This document shows positions 18,245 to 28,621 of a stretch of DNA of 64,000 nucleotides, one piece after another. The notes under the pieces were generated by a model. The model saw nothing but the letters and a program-made list of their open reading frames with translations, was not told the origin of the DNA and made no database searches. A program made the translations under genes and the position numbers. Positions within the stretch are counted from its first letter, which is position 1. Each line of letters opens with the position of its first letter. Where the stretch lies: positions 186,001 through 250,000 of the forward strand of contig NZ_JACHGJ010000005.1 of NCBI RefSeq assembly GCF_014207565.1, read 5' to 3'. This DNA comes from Spirochaeta isovalerica (GTDB taxonomy: Bacteria; Spirochaetota; Spirochaetia; DSM-2461).

Positions 18245-19342
18245 TTAAACTCTGTTTTTACTCTGAGGATCGAAAGCATCTCTGAGTCCGTCTCCAAGAA
18301 AGTTCATACTGAAGAGGAACAGAGCCATTGCAAATGCCGGAGCAATCAGTCTCCAGGGGAAGTTGGTCATACCCTGCATGGAATCCTGAATCAGAGATCC
18401 CCATGATGCGTAAGGCGCGGAAACTCCCAGTCCGAGGAAGGAAAGGAAAGACTCAAGCATGATGAAAGCCGGAACTCTCAGAGTCGCATAAACAATAATG
18501 ATTCCGAGAGTATTGGGAACAAGATGCTTGAAAATGATACGGGCAGGACTGGCTCCCATGGAACGGGCCGCTTCAACGAATATGGAGTTTTTCAAAGACA
18601 TGATCTGCCCTCTCATAACCCTGGCCGTTGTTAGCCAGCTGACGACGGAAAGAGCAATGAACAGGTTGAATATGTTCTTACCGAATATAGCCATCAGGAT
18701 AATGACTAGAAGCATATACGGCAGTCCGTACATAACCTCGATAAAGCGGGAAATGAAATAGTCGACTTTACCGCCTACATATCCGGCGATTGCCCCGATA
18801 ACGATACCAATGATAACTGATGTTATGGTTCCGATCAGACCGATTGCCATGGAAACCTGACCGCCGTAGATAATACGGGAAAGCAAATCACGGCCGAGGT
18901 CATCTGTTCCGAGAAGATATCTTCTTTTGTGAACCAGAACTTCTTTTCCGTCGATTTCCCAGATTTCATGATCGACCCGATATTCCATATCGGCGATTCT
19001 ATCTTTCTCAGCCTGGTTCATTTCAGTTCTTTTTTCTTTTGCCATCAGACGGCCGATCAGGTCGATCTGTCTCTCAATCATCAGCTCGCCGGCTGTTTTC
19101 GTCAGAGAAGGAGGAAGATACTGATGATCCAGAACCTGTCTGTCATAGGCGTGAATCGGCAGGATCGGAGCCAATGTCGCCATAAGAGCATAGAATCCAA
19201 CCATTACCAGACCGAACATGGCCATATGATTTTTCCTGAGTCTTTTCCAGGCATCTGCAGTGAGGCTCTCACCTTTCAGAGTCTGGTTGAACTCATTTAC
19301 TGCTTCATTCGTATTTGTATTTTTGACTTTGTTGTCACTCAT
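18245..19342 (-). CDS. oppC: oligopeptide ABC transporter permease OppC
   Basis: A 365-residue permease, longer than the usual ~300. A first transmembrane helix (about 43-63) is followed by an insert of roughly 75 mostly charged residues (about 70-145, containing RLMAKEKRTEMNQAEKDRIA) before the conserved entry YLLGTDDLGRDLLSRIIYGG. Five further transmembrane segments and the coupling loop VEAARSMGASPARIIFKHL are intact. The insert lies between TM1 and the core, so it should be extracytoplasmic; its role is unknown. The gene sits 14 bp downstream of oppB. Confidence 0.93.
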   Translation of the reverse strand: MSDNKVKNTNTNEAVNEFNQTLKGESLTADAWKRLRKNHMAMFGLVMVGFYALMATLAPILPIHAYDRQVLDHQYLPPSLTKTAGELMIERQIDLIGRLMAKEKRTEMNQAEKDRIADMEYRVDHEIWEIDGKEVLVHKRRYLLGTDDLGRDLLSRIIYGGQVSMAIGLIGTITSVIIGIVIGAIAGYVGGKVDYFISRFIEVMYGLPYMLLVIILMAIFGKNIFNLFIALSVVSWLTTARVMRGQIMSLKNSIFVEAARSMGASPARIIFKHLVPNTLGIIIVYATLRVPAFIMLESFLSFLGLGVSAPYASWGSLIQDSMQGMTNFPWRLIAPAFAMALFLFSMNFLGDGLRDAFDPQSKNRV

Positions 19343-19356
19343 CTAAAGGCCCCCGA

Positions 19357-20286
19357 TTATTGATAGGAAATTCTGGGATCAAGGAATGAATAGAGGATGT
19401 CGACCAGAAAGTTCATAAGAATTACGATAGTCGAATAAACGATGATAACACCCATAATCATTGTATAGTCCCTGTTAAGTGATGATTGAACGAAGAATCG
19501 TCCAAGACCGGGGATTCTGAAAATCTGTTCGATAACGACGGAGCCGGTGATAATTCCCGAATAAGCGATACCGAGATAACTTACTACAGGAAGCATGGCT
19601 CCTTTCAGAACATGCTTCAGAATAATCATTGTCGGAGATAATCCTTTTGCTTTCGCCGTTCTGACATAATCCGACCTGACGACTTCCAGAACACTGGATC
19701 GTGACAGTCGGGCAATACTGGCGAAGTAAGACATGGAAAGCGCAATTAGCGGCATTATGACAGTGACCCAGCCGTCAGGTCCTGTAATCCAACCGGAAGT
19801 CGGAAGTATTTTCAGCTTCATAGCAAAGATCAGCATAAGCACCGGTCCTATAACAAAGGCCGGGACCGACACCCCGAAAACGGCTATGGACATGGCCGTG
19901 TAATCAATCCAGGTGTTCTGATTCAAAGCAGCGATGATTCCGGCCAGAACTCCGAAGAAAGTCGCGACCAGCAAAGCCAGCGTTCCCAGAATTAGCGAAT
20001 GGGGCAGACTGTTGAAAATCAAGTCGGTTACTGTCTGGTCTCTGTATTTGTACGAAGGACCGAAGTCTCCTCTGATTATACCGCCCAGATAAATCAGATA
20101 CTGCTCTGGCAGCGACTTATCAAGGTTGTACCTTTTTTCGATGTTCTCTCTAACAGCTTCCGGGATAGCTCTTTCTCTATCGAAAGGTCCACCGGGTGCA
20201 ATTCTCATTATTATAAAGGCGACTGTCGTAATAATGAGCAACGTCGGAATCATACCGAGAAAACGTTTTATGATATATTTTGTCAT
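19357..20286 (-). CDS. oppB: oligopeptide ABC transporter permease OppB
   Basis: A 309-residue permease with six transmembrane segments (first at about 9-30). Typical features are the N-terminal YIIKRFLGMIPTLLIITT, the LDKSLPEQYLIYLGGIIRGDFG periplasmic segment, the coupling loop VRTAKAKGLSPTMIILKHVL and the C-terminal YSFLDPRISY. It forms the channel with OppC. The gene starts about 240 bp downstream of oppA, beyond a terminator-like hairpin, so it is expected to be expressed by read-through at a lower level than oppA. Confidence 0.95.
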   Translation of the reverse strand: MTKYIIKRFLGMIPTLLIITTVAFIIMRIAPGGPFDRERAIPEAVRENIEKRYNLDKSLPEQYLIYLGGIIRGDFGPSYKYRDQTVTDLIFNSLPHSLILGTLALLVATFFGVLAGIIAALNQNTWIDYTAMSIAVFGVSVPAFVIGPVLMLIFAMKLKILPTSGWITGPDGWVTVIMPLIALSMSYFASIARLSRSSVLEVVRSDYVRTAKAKGLSPTMIILKHVLKGAMLPVVSYLGIAYSGIITGSVVIEQIFRIPGLGRFFVQSSLNRDYTMIMGVIIVYSTIVILMNFLVDILYSFLDPRISYQ

Positions 20287-20480
20287 TGAAAAACCTCATT
20301 GACGATTTTTGTAACCTGAGAACTCAGGCTCATCATTCGAGTAATAAATATTCTGTTTTTAAATCGAAAAGAAATCAGTAATTACTCAATTTAATTATAT
20401 TAAAGCACGGATTTCGTAAAAAAGAAATAAAGAATCAGTTATTGGTGCTTTTTTTTAAATTTATATCCGGAGAGAAAAAC

Positions 20481-20506
20481 AGGAAAGCCTTTTTAAGGGC
20501 TTTCCT
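20481..20506 (-). terminator. partial terminator/attenuator between oppA and oppB
   Basis: A perfect 9-bp stem (AGGAAAGCC / GGCTTTCCT) with an 8-base loop; on the minus strand it is followed by TGTTTTTCTC. It lies just after the oppA stop (20528). It probably ends most oppA transcripts and lets a fraction continue into oppBCDF. The 20287-20480 stretch is AT-rich and otherwise empty. Confidence 0.75.
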
Positions 20507-20527
20507 GCAAACATTATATTACATGAA

Positions 20528-22123
20528 TTATTTCAGGTAAATATCTTTGGGTGGGTGAGTATCGAGAACATTGAAGTTGAATCCACCCCATTTGTTCAGG
20601 TCGATCATGTTGATAGTAACATAGTAGTAAATCGGCATAACACCCATGTCTTCCAGGATGAAGATTTTTTCAGCATCTGCAAGAACAGACATTCTTTCAG
20701 GTCCGTCAGGCATTGTCGCTGCTTTGGAAATCAGTTCATCATATTTGGGGTTAGAATATTTTCCACCGTTCATAGGAGTTCCGGTAATGAACATATCGAG
20801 GAAAGTGTTGGGATCCTGATAGTCTCCGATCCATCCAGCTCTTGCGACCTGGAAGTCACCCATATTTCTTGTGGAAAGGTAAGTTGCCCACTCCTGGTTG
20901 AGGAGAGAAACATCGATTCCAAGGTTGTTTTTCCATTCAGACTGAATGTACTCAGCAATTTTCTTGTGACCTTCGGAAGTGTTGTAGAGGATTTCGAATG
21001 CGGGGAAACCTTCTCCACCGGGGTATCCGGCTTCAGCGAGAAGTTTTTTAGCTTCGTCGAAATCTTCAAAGTTGCCGGAAATTGCGGGGTATCCTGCCAT
21101 ATCGGGAACCATTGAATATGCGGGGATCTGTCCGGCTTTTGTGATTTTCTCAACAAGGTTCTTTCTGTTGAATCCCATGGAGAGAGCTTTTCTGACTCTG
21201 GGGTCATCAAAGGGTTTCTTCTCGTTCTGGAATACATAGTAGTAAGTACCGAGCTGGGGAGTTGCATGGTAGTCATCTCTGAACTGGATCTGTTCGATCT
21301 GGTCCTGAGGAGCTGTAGTATCCCAGTCAATTTCTCCGTTCAGGTACATGTTGTGAGATGTATTCTGATCTTCGATGGGGAGATAAACAACTCTGTCGAG
21401 TTTAACTGCTTCTGCATCCCAGTATTTGTCGTTGGGAACAACAGTGATCTTGTCCTGGGGAACCCAGCTTTCAAGAACGTAAGGTCCGTTTCCTACGAAG
21501 TTCTCGGGTTTTGTCCAGTCATTGCCGAATTTTTCAATTGCGTGCATAGGAACAATACCGAAAGAGTAGTGCGCGAGGGCACCGATTACGTAGGGAAGAG
21601 GTCCGAGGAGGTCCATCTGGAAAGTCATGTCATCAAGAGCTCTGATCTGTACAGAGTCTGCACCGGCTTCACCGGAGTTGAATGCTTCAGCACCTTTGAT
21701 GAACATGTTGGGGAACCATGCATAGTTCGAACCGGTTGCGGGATCGAGCATTCTGATCCATGAATCAACAACAGTATTAGCGTCGATTTTTACACCGTCA
21801 GTCCAGACCAGACCTTCTCTGATCTTGAATGTGTAAGTAGTTCCGCCGTTGGAAGCTTCCCAACTCTCAGCAACACCGGGAAGAGGACTTGCATCTTCGG
21901 GGTTGTAAGTGATGAGACCTTCGAAGAGAGCTTCGTAGATTCTGTGTTCGGGAACACCCTGAATCAGATGTGGGTCAAGAGACTCGGGCTCTGCACCATT
22001 GTTAAGTCTGAACTCTACAGGTTCTTTTACCATAGCAACTTCAGCAGCTTCTTCTTTCCCGCCACAGGAAACGAAAGCAAATGCCATAAGAGCGGCCAGT
22101 AAAGCTAAAAAAGCCTTTTTCAT
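20528..22123 (-). CDS. oppA: peptide ABC transporter substrate-binding lipoprotein OppA
   Basis: A 531-residue family-5 solute-binding protein that captures oligopeptides outside the inner membrane. Residues 1-20 form a lipoprotein signal peptide with the lipobox FVSC, and Cys20 as the lipidation site. Family hallmarks are RLNNGAEPESLDPHL, YTFKIREGLVWTDG, FVGNGPYVLESW and DDPRVRKALSMGFNRK. Unlike the other binding proteins in this window it keeps the lipobox cysteine. It has a strong promoter and AAGGAG before ATG. Confidence 0.95.
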   Translation of the reverse strand: MKKAFLALLAALMAFAFVSCGGKEEAAEVAMVKEPVEFRLNNGAEPESLDPHLIQGVPEHRIYEALFEGLITYNPEDASPLPGVAESWEASNGGTTYTFKIREGLVWTDGVKIDANTVVDSWIRMLDPATGSNYAWFPNMFIKGAEAFNSGEAGADSVQIRALDDMTFQMDLLGPLPYVIGALAHYSFGIVPMHAIEKFGNDWTKPENFVGNGPYVLESWVPQDKITVVPNDKYWDAEAVKLDRVVYLPIEDQNTSHNMYLNGEIDWDTTAPQDQIEQIQFRDDYHATPQLGTYYYVFQNEKKPFDDPRVRKALSMGFNRKNLVEKITKAGQIPAYSMVPDMAGYPAISGNFEDFDEAKKLLAEAGYPGGEGFPAFEILYNTSEGHKKIAEYIQSEWKNNLGIDVSLLNQEWATYLSTRNMGDFQVARAGWIGDYQDPNTFLDMFITGTPMNGGKYSNPKYDELISKAATMPDGPERMSVLADAEKIFILEDMGVMPIYYYVTINMIDLNKWGGFNFNVLDTHPPKDIYLK

Positions 22124-22154
22124 TAAATACTCCTTTACTTTTTTATCAACATAT

Positions 22155-22183
22155 ATAATCCCTTATATACTGTTCCATGTCAA
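22155..22183 (-). promoter_or_regulatory. sigma70-type promoter of the opp operon
   Basis: On the minus strand TTGACA (22178-22183), a 17-bp spacer and GATTAT (22155-22160), about 30 bp upstream of the oppA start. The -35 is perfect and the spacer ideal. Confidence 0.8.
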
Positions 22184-22331
22184 ATAAATTTAAGAATATT
22201 TTTCCCCGCCGGGCCTGGAGGTGGACGAGATCCCGAATTCCGAATATAAAAGAATGTTCCTTCTTGCTAATACAGAAAAGAACAGTCATTATTATAAAAA
22301 GTAACTCAAAATAACACAGATAGGAAAAGTG

Positions 22332-23225
22332 ATGTCAGACTATTATAATCAGTTGAAAACGGTTTTCTCAATCCTCCAGACCAAACTGGATGGCGATTAC
22401 GAAATCCGTCCCGACAATGTCTACCAGGAGGGAAACCACGAATGCCAGGCGCTGATCGGCTCGCTGGTTGATAAAATCGTTCTTCCCGGCAGCCGCATAA
22501 TCGGAAGCGAAAACATAAGGGATCTCTACGAACGGTCCCGGCAGGGAGAATCCTGTCTTCTTCTTGTTGAGCATTACAGCAATTTTGATTATCCGGTTAT
22601 ATTCCGTTTTCTGGAAAACGATCCGCTTCTAGGACAGGATGTGGCCCGCTCCCTTATTCCCATTCAGGGCATGAAACTCAGCGATGAAGAATGGGTTACA
22701 TCAGCATTCACCCATTCCTATGCCACCATTGTCATTTATCCGAGCCGATCCATAGATAATGTTAAAGATCCAGACAAAAAGGCGGAAATACGGAAGGTCA
22801 GCACTCCGATCAATCACGCAGCCATGCGAGAGCTGACTGACAGGAAATACCATGGCCAGATGATCCTTGTCTTCCCTTCGGGCACAAGATACCGCCCCTG
22901 GGATCCCGAATCAAAGAAAGGTGTCCGGGAGATCTTCACTTATCTCAAATCCTTTGAGAACATTCTCTTCCTGGGCATTAACGGCAATATAATGAAACCT
23001 CATCAATCGGATGACATGAACGCCGATATCAAAGCGATCGAAGAAGATCTGATCATTCTCACCGCTTCACCGGTCATCAAAGGCAAAGAGTTCCGCAAGG
23101 AAGTCATTGCCAAAACTCCCGAGGGAGAAGACAGCAAACAGTTTGTCGTTGACCAGGTCATGGCCGAACTGGACAGGATTCACAGAAATACTGAAAAAAT
23201 CCGTGAAAAGGAATTGGCCGGCTAA
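22332..23225 (+). CDS. glycerol-3-phosphate acyltransferase-like (PlsC/GPAT fold) protein
   Basis: A 297-residue acyltransferase of the PlsC/GPAT superfamily. Motif I is HYSNFD (His-x4-Asp, about 81-86), and the glycerol-phosphate-binding motif is FPSGTRYRPWDP (about 181-192), closer to plant/chlamydial soluble GPATs (PSGxRxRP) than to PlsC (FPEGTRS). No transmembrane segment is evident, consistent with a soluble GPAT. It should transfer an acyl group to glycerol-3-phosphate or lysophosphatidate in phospholipid synthesis. A GTG at 22329 directly precedes ATG 22332; the AGGA element at 22322-22325 spaces better for the ATG. It is divergent from oppA. Confidence 0.78.
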   Translation: MSDYYNQLKTVFSILQTKLDGDYEIRPDNVYQEGNHECQALIGSLVDKIVLPGSRIIGSENIRDLYERSRQGESCLLLVEHYSNFDYPVIFRFLENDPLLGQDVARSLIPIQGMKLSDEEWVTSAFTHSYATIVIYPSRSIDNVKDPDKKAEIRKVSTPINHAAMRELTDRKYHGQMILVFPSGTRYRPWDPESKKGVREIFTYLKSFENILFLGINGNIMKPHQSDDMNADIKAIEEDLIILTASPVIKGKEFRKEVIAKTPEGEDSKQFVVDQVMAELDRIHRNTEKIREKELAG

Positions 23226-23231
23226 GAGAAA

Positions 23232-24149
23232 TCAATCTGCATTCTGACTCAGCACCAGCATGGTGCTGTTTTTTTTGAATCCATACTGAATGAGATTATT
23301 CATGATAAACTCGGCACCCGCAGGAACATCGATTTCCAGAAAGGAACAGCTTTTCAGCATGGAATCTTCCAGAGCTTTCTCTTTTAGTTTCTCCGCCAGG
23401 CCGAGACCTCTGTATTCGGGAAGGACATAGATCTGTCGGATTCTTCCCAGAACGGTACCTTTTTCGAGAACTTCAGCAGTAATCCAGACGAACCCGACGA
23501 TTTCCCCGTCGGGGGATTCAGCCAGAAAGATACGGGATTCTTCGGATATTTCCGGCTCGAAACCGTCGCGGAACCGCCTGAATAAATCAGAAATATAATC
23601 CGATGGACAGGATTGATATATCTCCGAGAAAGCATCCCTGTCCATTCTGTTTATCCGGGGCAGCTGTTCCTCCCGGCAGAGATCAATGGAAAAATCCGTT
23701 AAAACGGGACTGTATTCGCCATTAAAATCCTCTTCCCAGACATCCAGGCCCCACTCCAGCCTGAGAATATTATACCAATCCAGAACGCGCCGTTTCATAT
23801 TGAGCTCTTTGAAGCTGAACCACTTGCGCTCTATATCAGGACGCTGATTGAGGGCATCTTTGAATTTCCGGAATACGCCGCTACCGCAATGAAGAATAGA
23901 GGAGAGATGTTCCCGGTAAACAGGATTGCGGAGATTGAGAACAAACTGCTCCATCAACCGGTATCCGTCGGAAGGCTCCCAGTCGGGCAGATCATAGAGA
24001 GGGCTTATACGGTTCCCCGTCCCCTCAGCTGATTTTGATACAATGGAAGGAACAGCCGGATCCAGGAAGAATTTTTCTTTCTGGTTTTCCATGGCGAAGA
24101 TAATCTGCTCTATTAATTCATTGGTCAGCTCAAAAGATTCATTTGCCAA
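23232..24149 (-). CDS. UPF0158 domain fused to GNAT N-acetyltransferase
   Basis: A 305-residue two-domain protein. Residues about 8-140 match the pattern of the UPF0158 family (LIEQIIFAMENQ, YREHLSSILHCGSGVFRKFK, RVLDWYNILRLEW). Residues about 165-300 form a GNAT acetyltransferase with the acetyl-CoA loop in YVLPEYRGLGLAEKLKEKAL and a C-terminal YGFKKNSTMLVLSQ strand. The start is TTG at 24149, overlapping the proS stop by 11 bases; GGAG eight bases upstream supports it and no ATG start is near. It should acetylate an amine; the substrate is unknown. It is the last gene after proS. Confidence 0.82.
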   Translation of the reverse strand: MANESFELTNELIEQIIFAMENQKEKFFLDPAVPSIVSKSAEGTGNRISPLYDLPDWEPSDGYRLMEQFVLNLRNPVYREHLSSILHCGSGVFRKFKDALNQRPDIERKWFSFKELNMKRRVLDWYNILRLEWGLDVWEEDFNGEYSPVLTDFSIDLCREEQLPRINRMDRDAFSEIYQSCPSDYISDLFRRFRDGFEPEISEESRIFLAESPDGEIVGFVWITAEVLEKGTVLGRIRQIYVLPEYRGLGLAEKLKEKALEDSMLKSCSFLEIDVPAGAEFIMNNLIQYGFKKNSTMLVLSQNAD

Positions 24150-25832
24150 AGGCTTTTCTCCATTTTCTTATCTCTTTTTTGATATCGTTTTTATGCACCA
24201 GCCATTTGATCCGGGTCCTCCGGTCGCAGAGCTCCACCTGTTCATCCTCAATATACCGTGTGGAGACTACAATTCTCAGAGGTATCCCCAGAAGCTCGGC
24301 GTCCCGGAATTTCTTGCTGATTGATTCGGTTCTGTCATCGACCAGAACATCCGGACCGAGCATTTCCTCTATCTCATCGACATAGCGCTTTATCGTCTTG
24401 GATTTTCCGATTCCCATAAGAAAATATTTGAAAGGCGCCAGATCATAGGGCCAGAGAATGCCCCGGTCATCATGGTTGGCCTCTACGACCGCGACAATGA
24501 GTCTTCCCAGCCCGATGCCGTAAGACCCCATGAACGGATAGCGCTTCCGCCCCTCTTCGTCCTGAAACTGAAGATTCTTTTCTGGGTAAAATAATCGTCC
24601 AGCTTAAAGAGATTTCCCAGTTCAAGAGCGTGTATTTCCTCAAGTTCGGATCCGCAGGAAAGACAGAGATCGCCGGCTTTTATCCGGGATATGTCCGTTA
24701 CATGAAAACTGTCAAAATCCCGTCCGAAATTGGCATTCAGATAATAGAAACCGACATCATTCGAAGCTATTGCCAGATTCGAGGAGTTTACAACTGTATC
24801 GTCGATAACAATGGCTATTTGTCCGGGAGGATTCACAGGGGACATAAAGCCCGGAACAAGACCAATGCGGTCCAGTTCTTCCTTCGAAGCTGAATTTAGC
24901 CATGGCTCTCCGAGGTAACGCATGAGCTTTTCCCGGCTCACATCGTAATCGGCGCGAACAACCGCCATAACAAGGCCGGAAGGACAGGAATAAACCATAC
25001 ACTTGCCCAGCCGTTCCAGAGGCAGATCCAGATGCCGCGAAATTTTAGCCATGGTTTTCAGATTACCGGTTTCCACTTTCTCAAGAGGCTTTAACGCTCC
25101 GGCATTATTCTTTTTGACAGCCAGGGCCACTTCCTCTCTGGCGCGGTATCCGCAGTTCCTGCAAAGAACAACAGTATCTTTTCCCTGAGGGTCTTCCGTA
25201 AGGAATTCATATGCGCGGGACCCCTGCATTACCCCGACTTCCGATTCAGCGGTTATATAGGGAACATCACAGCGCTGAAAGATTCTCTCGTAGGCGGCAA
25301 AGACCTGAGGGAAAAAATTATTGAGATCGGAATAAGACCTGTGAAAGGAATAGGCATCGTTCATCTCGAATTCCCTGGTGCGGATCATGCCGCCTCTGGT
25401 CCGGTATTCATTTCTGAATTTCGTCTGAAACTGAAAGAGAAAAATCGGGAAGTCCCTGTAGGAATGAAGAGACTGTTTTACGAGAGAAACCACAGCTTCC
25501 TCATGGGTCGGGGCCAGCACCATTTCGGCATTGCGGATATCTTTGAACCGGATCAGAGAATTGCCCATGATTTCGAGTCGGCTGCTCTCCTCCCACAAAT
25601 CTGCGGGATTCACCAGGGGGGCCTGAATCTCCGCACCTCCCAGGTATTCCATCTCTTCGCTGATAATACGCTTGATATTCCTCAGGACTTTCATTCCCAT
25701 CGGCAGATAACAGTAAAGCCCCTGCCCGAGAGGACGGGCGAACCCGCCCTTGAACAGGAGAGAATAACTCTCCTGAAAAAGTTCGTTCTGAGCTTCTTTG
25801 ACTGTTTTCCCGAAGAGCCTGGTATATCTCAT
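24139..25832 (-). pseudogene. proS: prolyl-tRNA synthetase gene with a single-base frameshift
   Basis: Together the two frames encode a full-length bacterial-type ProRS of about 564 residues, which charges tRNA-Pro. The first frame (25832 to about 24583) carries class II motif 1 (FARPLGQGLYCYLPMG), motif 2 (FRNEYRTRGGMIRTREFEM) and the YbaK-like editing insertion (about 225-385). Around 24578-24583 a run of four A (coding strand) shifts the frame after YFTQK; the other frame continues sensibly into MGSYGIGLGRLIVAVVEAN (motif 3) and the anticodon-binding domain ending KAFGK. One missing A in the run explains it. Because ProRS is essential, this is more likely a sequence error or a recent lesion than a dead gene, unless a second copy exists. 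Confidence 0.85.
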
Positions 25833-25899
25833 TACACCTTATTCTAATTACAAGCTCACAGCATGGTCAAGAGAATTGACTGTTGAGGCCTTTCTGAGA

Positions 25900-25928
25900 T
25901 TGATGAGGAATAATCTTTATATTATTAT
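25900..25928 (+). promoter_or_regulatory. sigma70-type promoter for eno
   Basis: TTGATG (25900-25905), 17-bp spacer, TATTAT (25923-25928), ending 31 bp before the eno ATG, which has a consensus GGAAGGAG ribosome-binding site. Confidence 0.6.
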
Positions 25929-25959
25929 TGAATCATTACTTTGGAAGGAGAATATATAA

Positions 25960-27261
<1,302 letters not shown>

Positions 27262-27285
27262 TTGGATATATTAAGTATTCAGAAG

Positions 27286-27317
27286 AGCTGTCCCTGAAAG
27301 GGGACGGCTTTTTTTTA
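27286..27317. terminator. intrinsic terminator of eno
   Basis: AGCTGTCCC / GGGGACGGCT stem with a short TGAAA loop and a run of eight T. It sits between convergent eno and the acylphosphatase gene and could serve both. Confidence 0.92.
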
Positions 27318-27318
27318 T

Positions 27319-27594
27319 TTAGAATGAGACCTGAAACTGACCGAGATCGTTTTCGGGATTCAGCTCTCTGAAATCGACATGAGAGACCGATGCGGAAGAC
27401 GGACCGGTGTGCAGCCACTCGAGATAGGTGAGAAAATCCTGCTCATCTCCTTCAAACCGAGCCGTTACAGACCCGTCCATTTCGTTACGGACCCATCCCC
27501 GAAGTCCGAGGGATCTTGCTTTATTGAGCGCGGAATAACGGAAGCCCACACCCTGCACCCGCCCCCGCACTATAGCGATTCCCGATTTAATCAC
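27319..27594 (-). CDS. acylphosphatase
   Basis: A small cytoplasmic enzyme (91 residues from GTG 27594) hydrolysing acyl phosphates. The signature is complete: RGRVQGVGFRYSALNKA with the catalytic Arg of GVGFR, and GWVRNEMDGSVTARFEG with the catalytic Asn. The frame is open to 27630, but GTG 27594 is supported by GGAG seven bases upstream and removes a non-conserved leader. It overlaps the end of the receiver gene by eight bases, so the two are translationally coupled. Confidence 0.9.
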   Translation of the reverse strand: MIKSGIAIVRGRVQGVGFRYSALNKARSLGLRGWVRNEMDGSVTARFEGDEQDFLTYLEWLHTGPSSASVSHVDFRELNPENDLGQFQVSF

Positions 27595-27934
27595 GGCCAA
27601 TCTCCGAAGCGATGCGCTCTTCCAGCTCACCGTAATCGAAGGGCTTGTAAATAACAGTAAAGGGTATAGGTATTTCAGGGCTTAGAAATCCGCTTGTAAT
27701 GAGAACGGGAATCTCAGCGCAGAAATGCTGAAGGAAACGGATCCAGTAATCGCCTCCCAGTGAAGGCATCCGGTAATCTGATACGATCATATCGATATTA
27801 TTATCGAGAAGCTGCCTGATGGCGCCGACACCATCGGATGCGACATGGACATCATAACCTTTTCTTGTCAGAAATTCTCTTAGCGTTAAGCGGATAGCAT
27901 CTTCATCTTCAACTATTAACAGGGATTTTCCCAT
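27587..27934 (-). CDS. single-domain response regulator (CheY-like receiver)
   Basis: A 115-residue receiver with no output domain. The acidic pocket is in IVEDED (7-12), phospho-acceptor Asp53 is in VSDYRMP, Thr80 is in LITSG and Lys97 in IYKPFD, so phosphorylation should work. ATG 27934 has AAGGAG upstream; the upstream ATG-like start at 27967 adds a leader not seen in receivers. No kinase is adjacent, so it is an orphan whose partner and output are unknown. It has its own good promoter and is coupled to the acylphosphatase gene. Confidence 0.88.
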   Translation of the reverse strand: MGKSLLIVEDEDAIRLTLREFLTRKGYDVHVASDGVGAIRQLLDNNIDMIVSDYRMPSLGGDYWIRFLQHFCAEIPVLITSGFLSPEIPIPFTVIYKPFDYGELEERIASEIGRD

Positions 27935-27993
27935 ACAATACAACTCCTTGGATCGCTCCCGTACCATAAAGCTATGAGGAAGATCCTTATTTT

Positions 27994-28021
27994 ATTGTAG
28001 TCAATTGAATGGGGTTGTCAA
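27994..28021 (-). promoter_or_regulatory. sigma70-type promoter for the receiver-acylphosphatase pair
   Basis: TTGACA (28016-28021), 16-bp spacer, TACAAT (27994-27999) on the minus strand; it overlaps the recX stop codon and lies about 60 bp upstream of the ATG at 27934. Confidence 0.75.
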
Positions 28022-28620
28022 TTATGTTCAAAAAAGTAACGGATTTCCCCCTGGGAGAAACCGCGGCGCAGGAGGGCCCGACGGAGTTTGCCTTCATCGG
28101 AACCGTACCGGCGGGAAAGTTTGCTTCCCGCTTTAAGGACAGCCTGAAGCATGACATCTTCCTTTACGACCCGGCTTAAAGCTTCTTTAGCGCTTTCAGC
28201 AGCGACACCTCTGGCCAGAAGGCCCTGATAGAGAATATTTCTGCCTTCAGGATGCTGTCTGAGGCGGGATTCCAGCCAGAACGTTGCGAATCTTTCATCG
28301 TCCAGAAGCCCCAGCTCGACGACGCGATCAACGGCTTGACGGCATACTGCATCACTGAAACCCTTTTTTTTGAGCTTGAGAAAGAGGCCGCCTGAACTCT
28401 GTTCGGCTCTGCTGAGCAGATCGCCGGCCTTTCGCAATGCCAGAACCCGCTGCTCTTCCTCTTCGAGAATATCCATCTCATTCTCTTCAAGAACCATGCC
28501 TTCGGCGAAGCCATGGCGTTCAAAGAAAGTTGAAGAGACAAAAAAAGAGGACCCGTCGGAGAGACGGACTGTAAAGCCCTCTCCCGATGATCCTCTTTCT
28601 GTAATCGATGCGATATACAA
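28018..28620 (-). CDS. recX: regulatory protein RecX
   Basis: A protein of about 200 residues that modulates RecA filaments. The three-helix RecX repeats are visible: ALRKAGDLLSRAEQSSGG, LKLKKKGFSDAVCRQAVDRV, GLLDDERFATFWLESRLRQ and LRRALLRRGFSQGEIRYFF. The frame is open to 28806, but that part lies inside rpsI. TTG at 28620, two bases after the rpsI stop, is the most likely start, although no Shine-Dalgarno is visible, so reinitiation after rpsI is possible. RecA is not in the window. The start is uncertain; the function call is fairly secure. Confidence 0.82.
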   Translation of the reverse strand: MYIASITERGSSGEGFTVRLSDGSSFFVSSTFFERHGFAEGMVLEENEMDILEEEEQRVLALRKAGDLLSRAEQSSGGLFLKLKKKGFSDAVCRQAVDRVVELGLLDDERFATFWLESRLRQHPEGRNILYQGLLARGVAAESAKEALSRVVKEDVMLQAVLKAGSKLSRRYGSDEGKLRRALLRRGFSQGEIRYFFEHN

Positions 28621-28621
28621 T

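Noticed and set aside
24570-24590. Programmed minus-one frameshifting in proS
   Set aside because: The site lacks a canonical X-XXY-YYZ heptamer, ProRS is not known to be recoded, and one missing A in a homopolymer explains the break.
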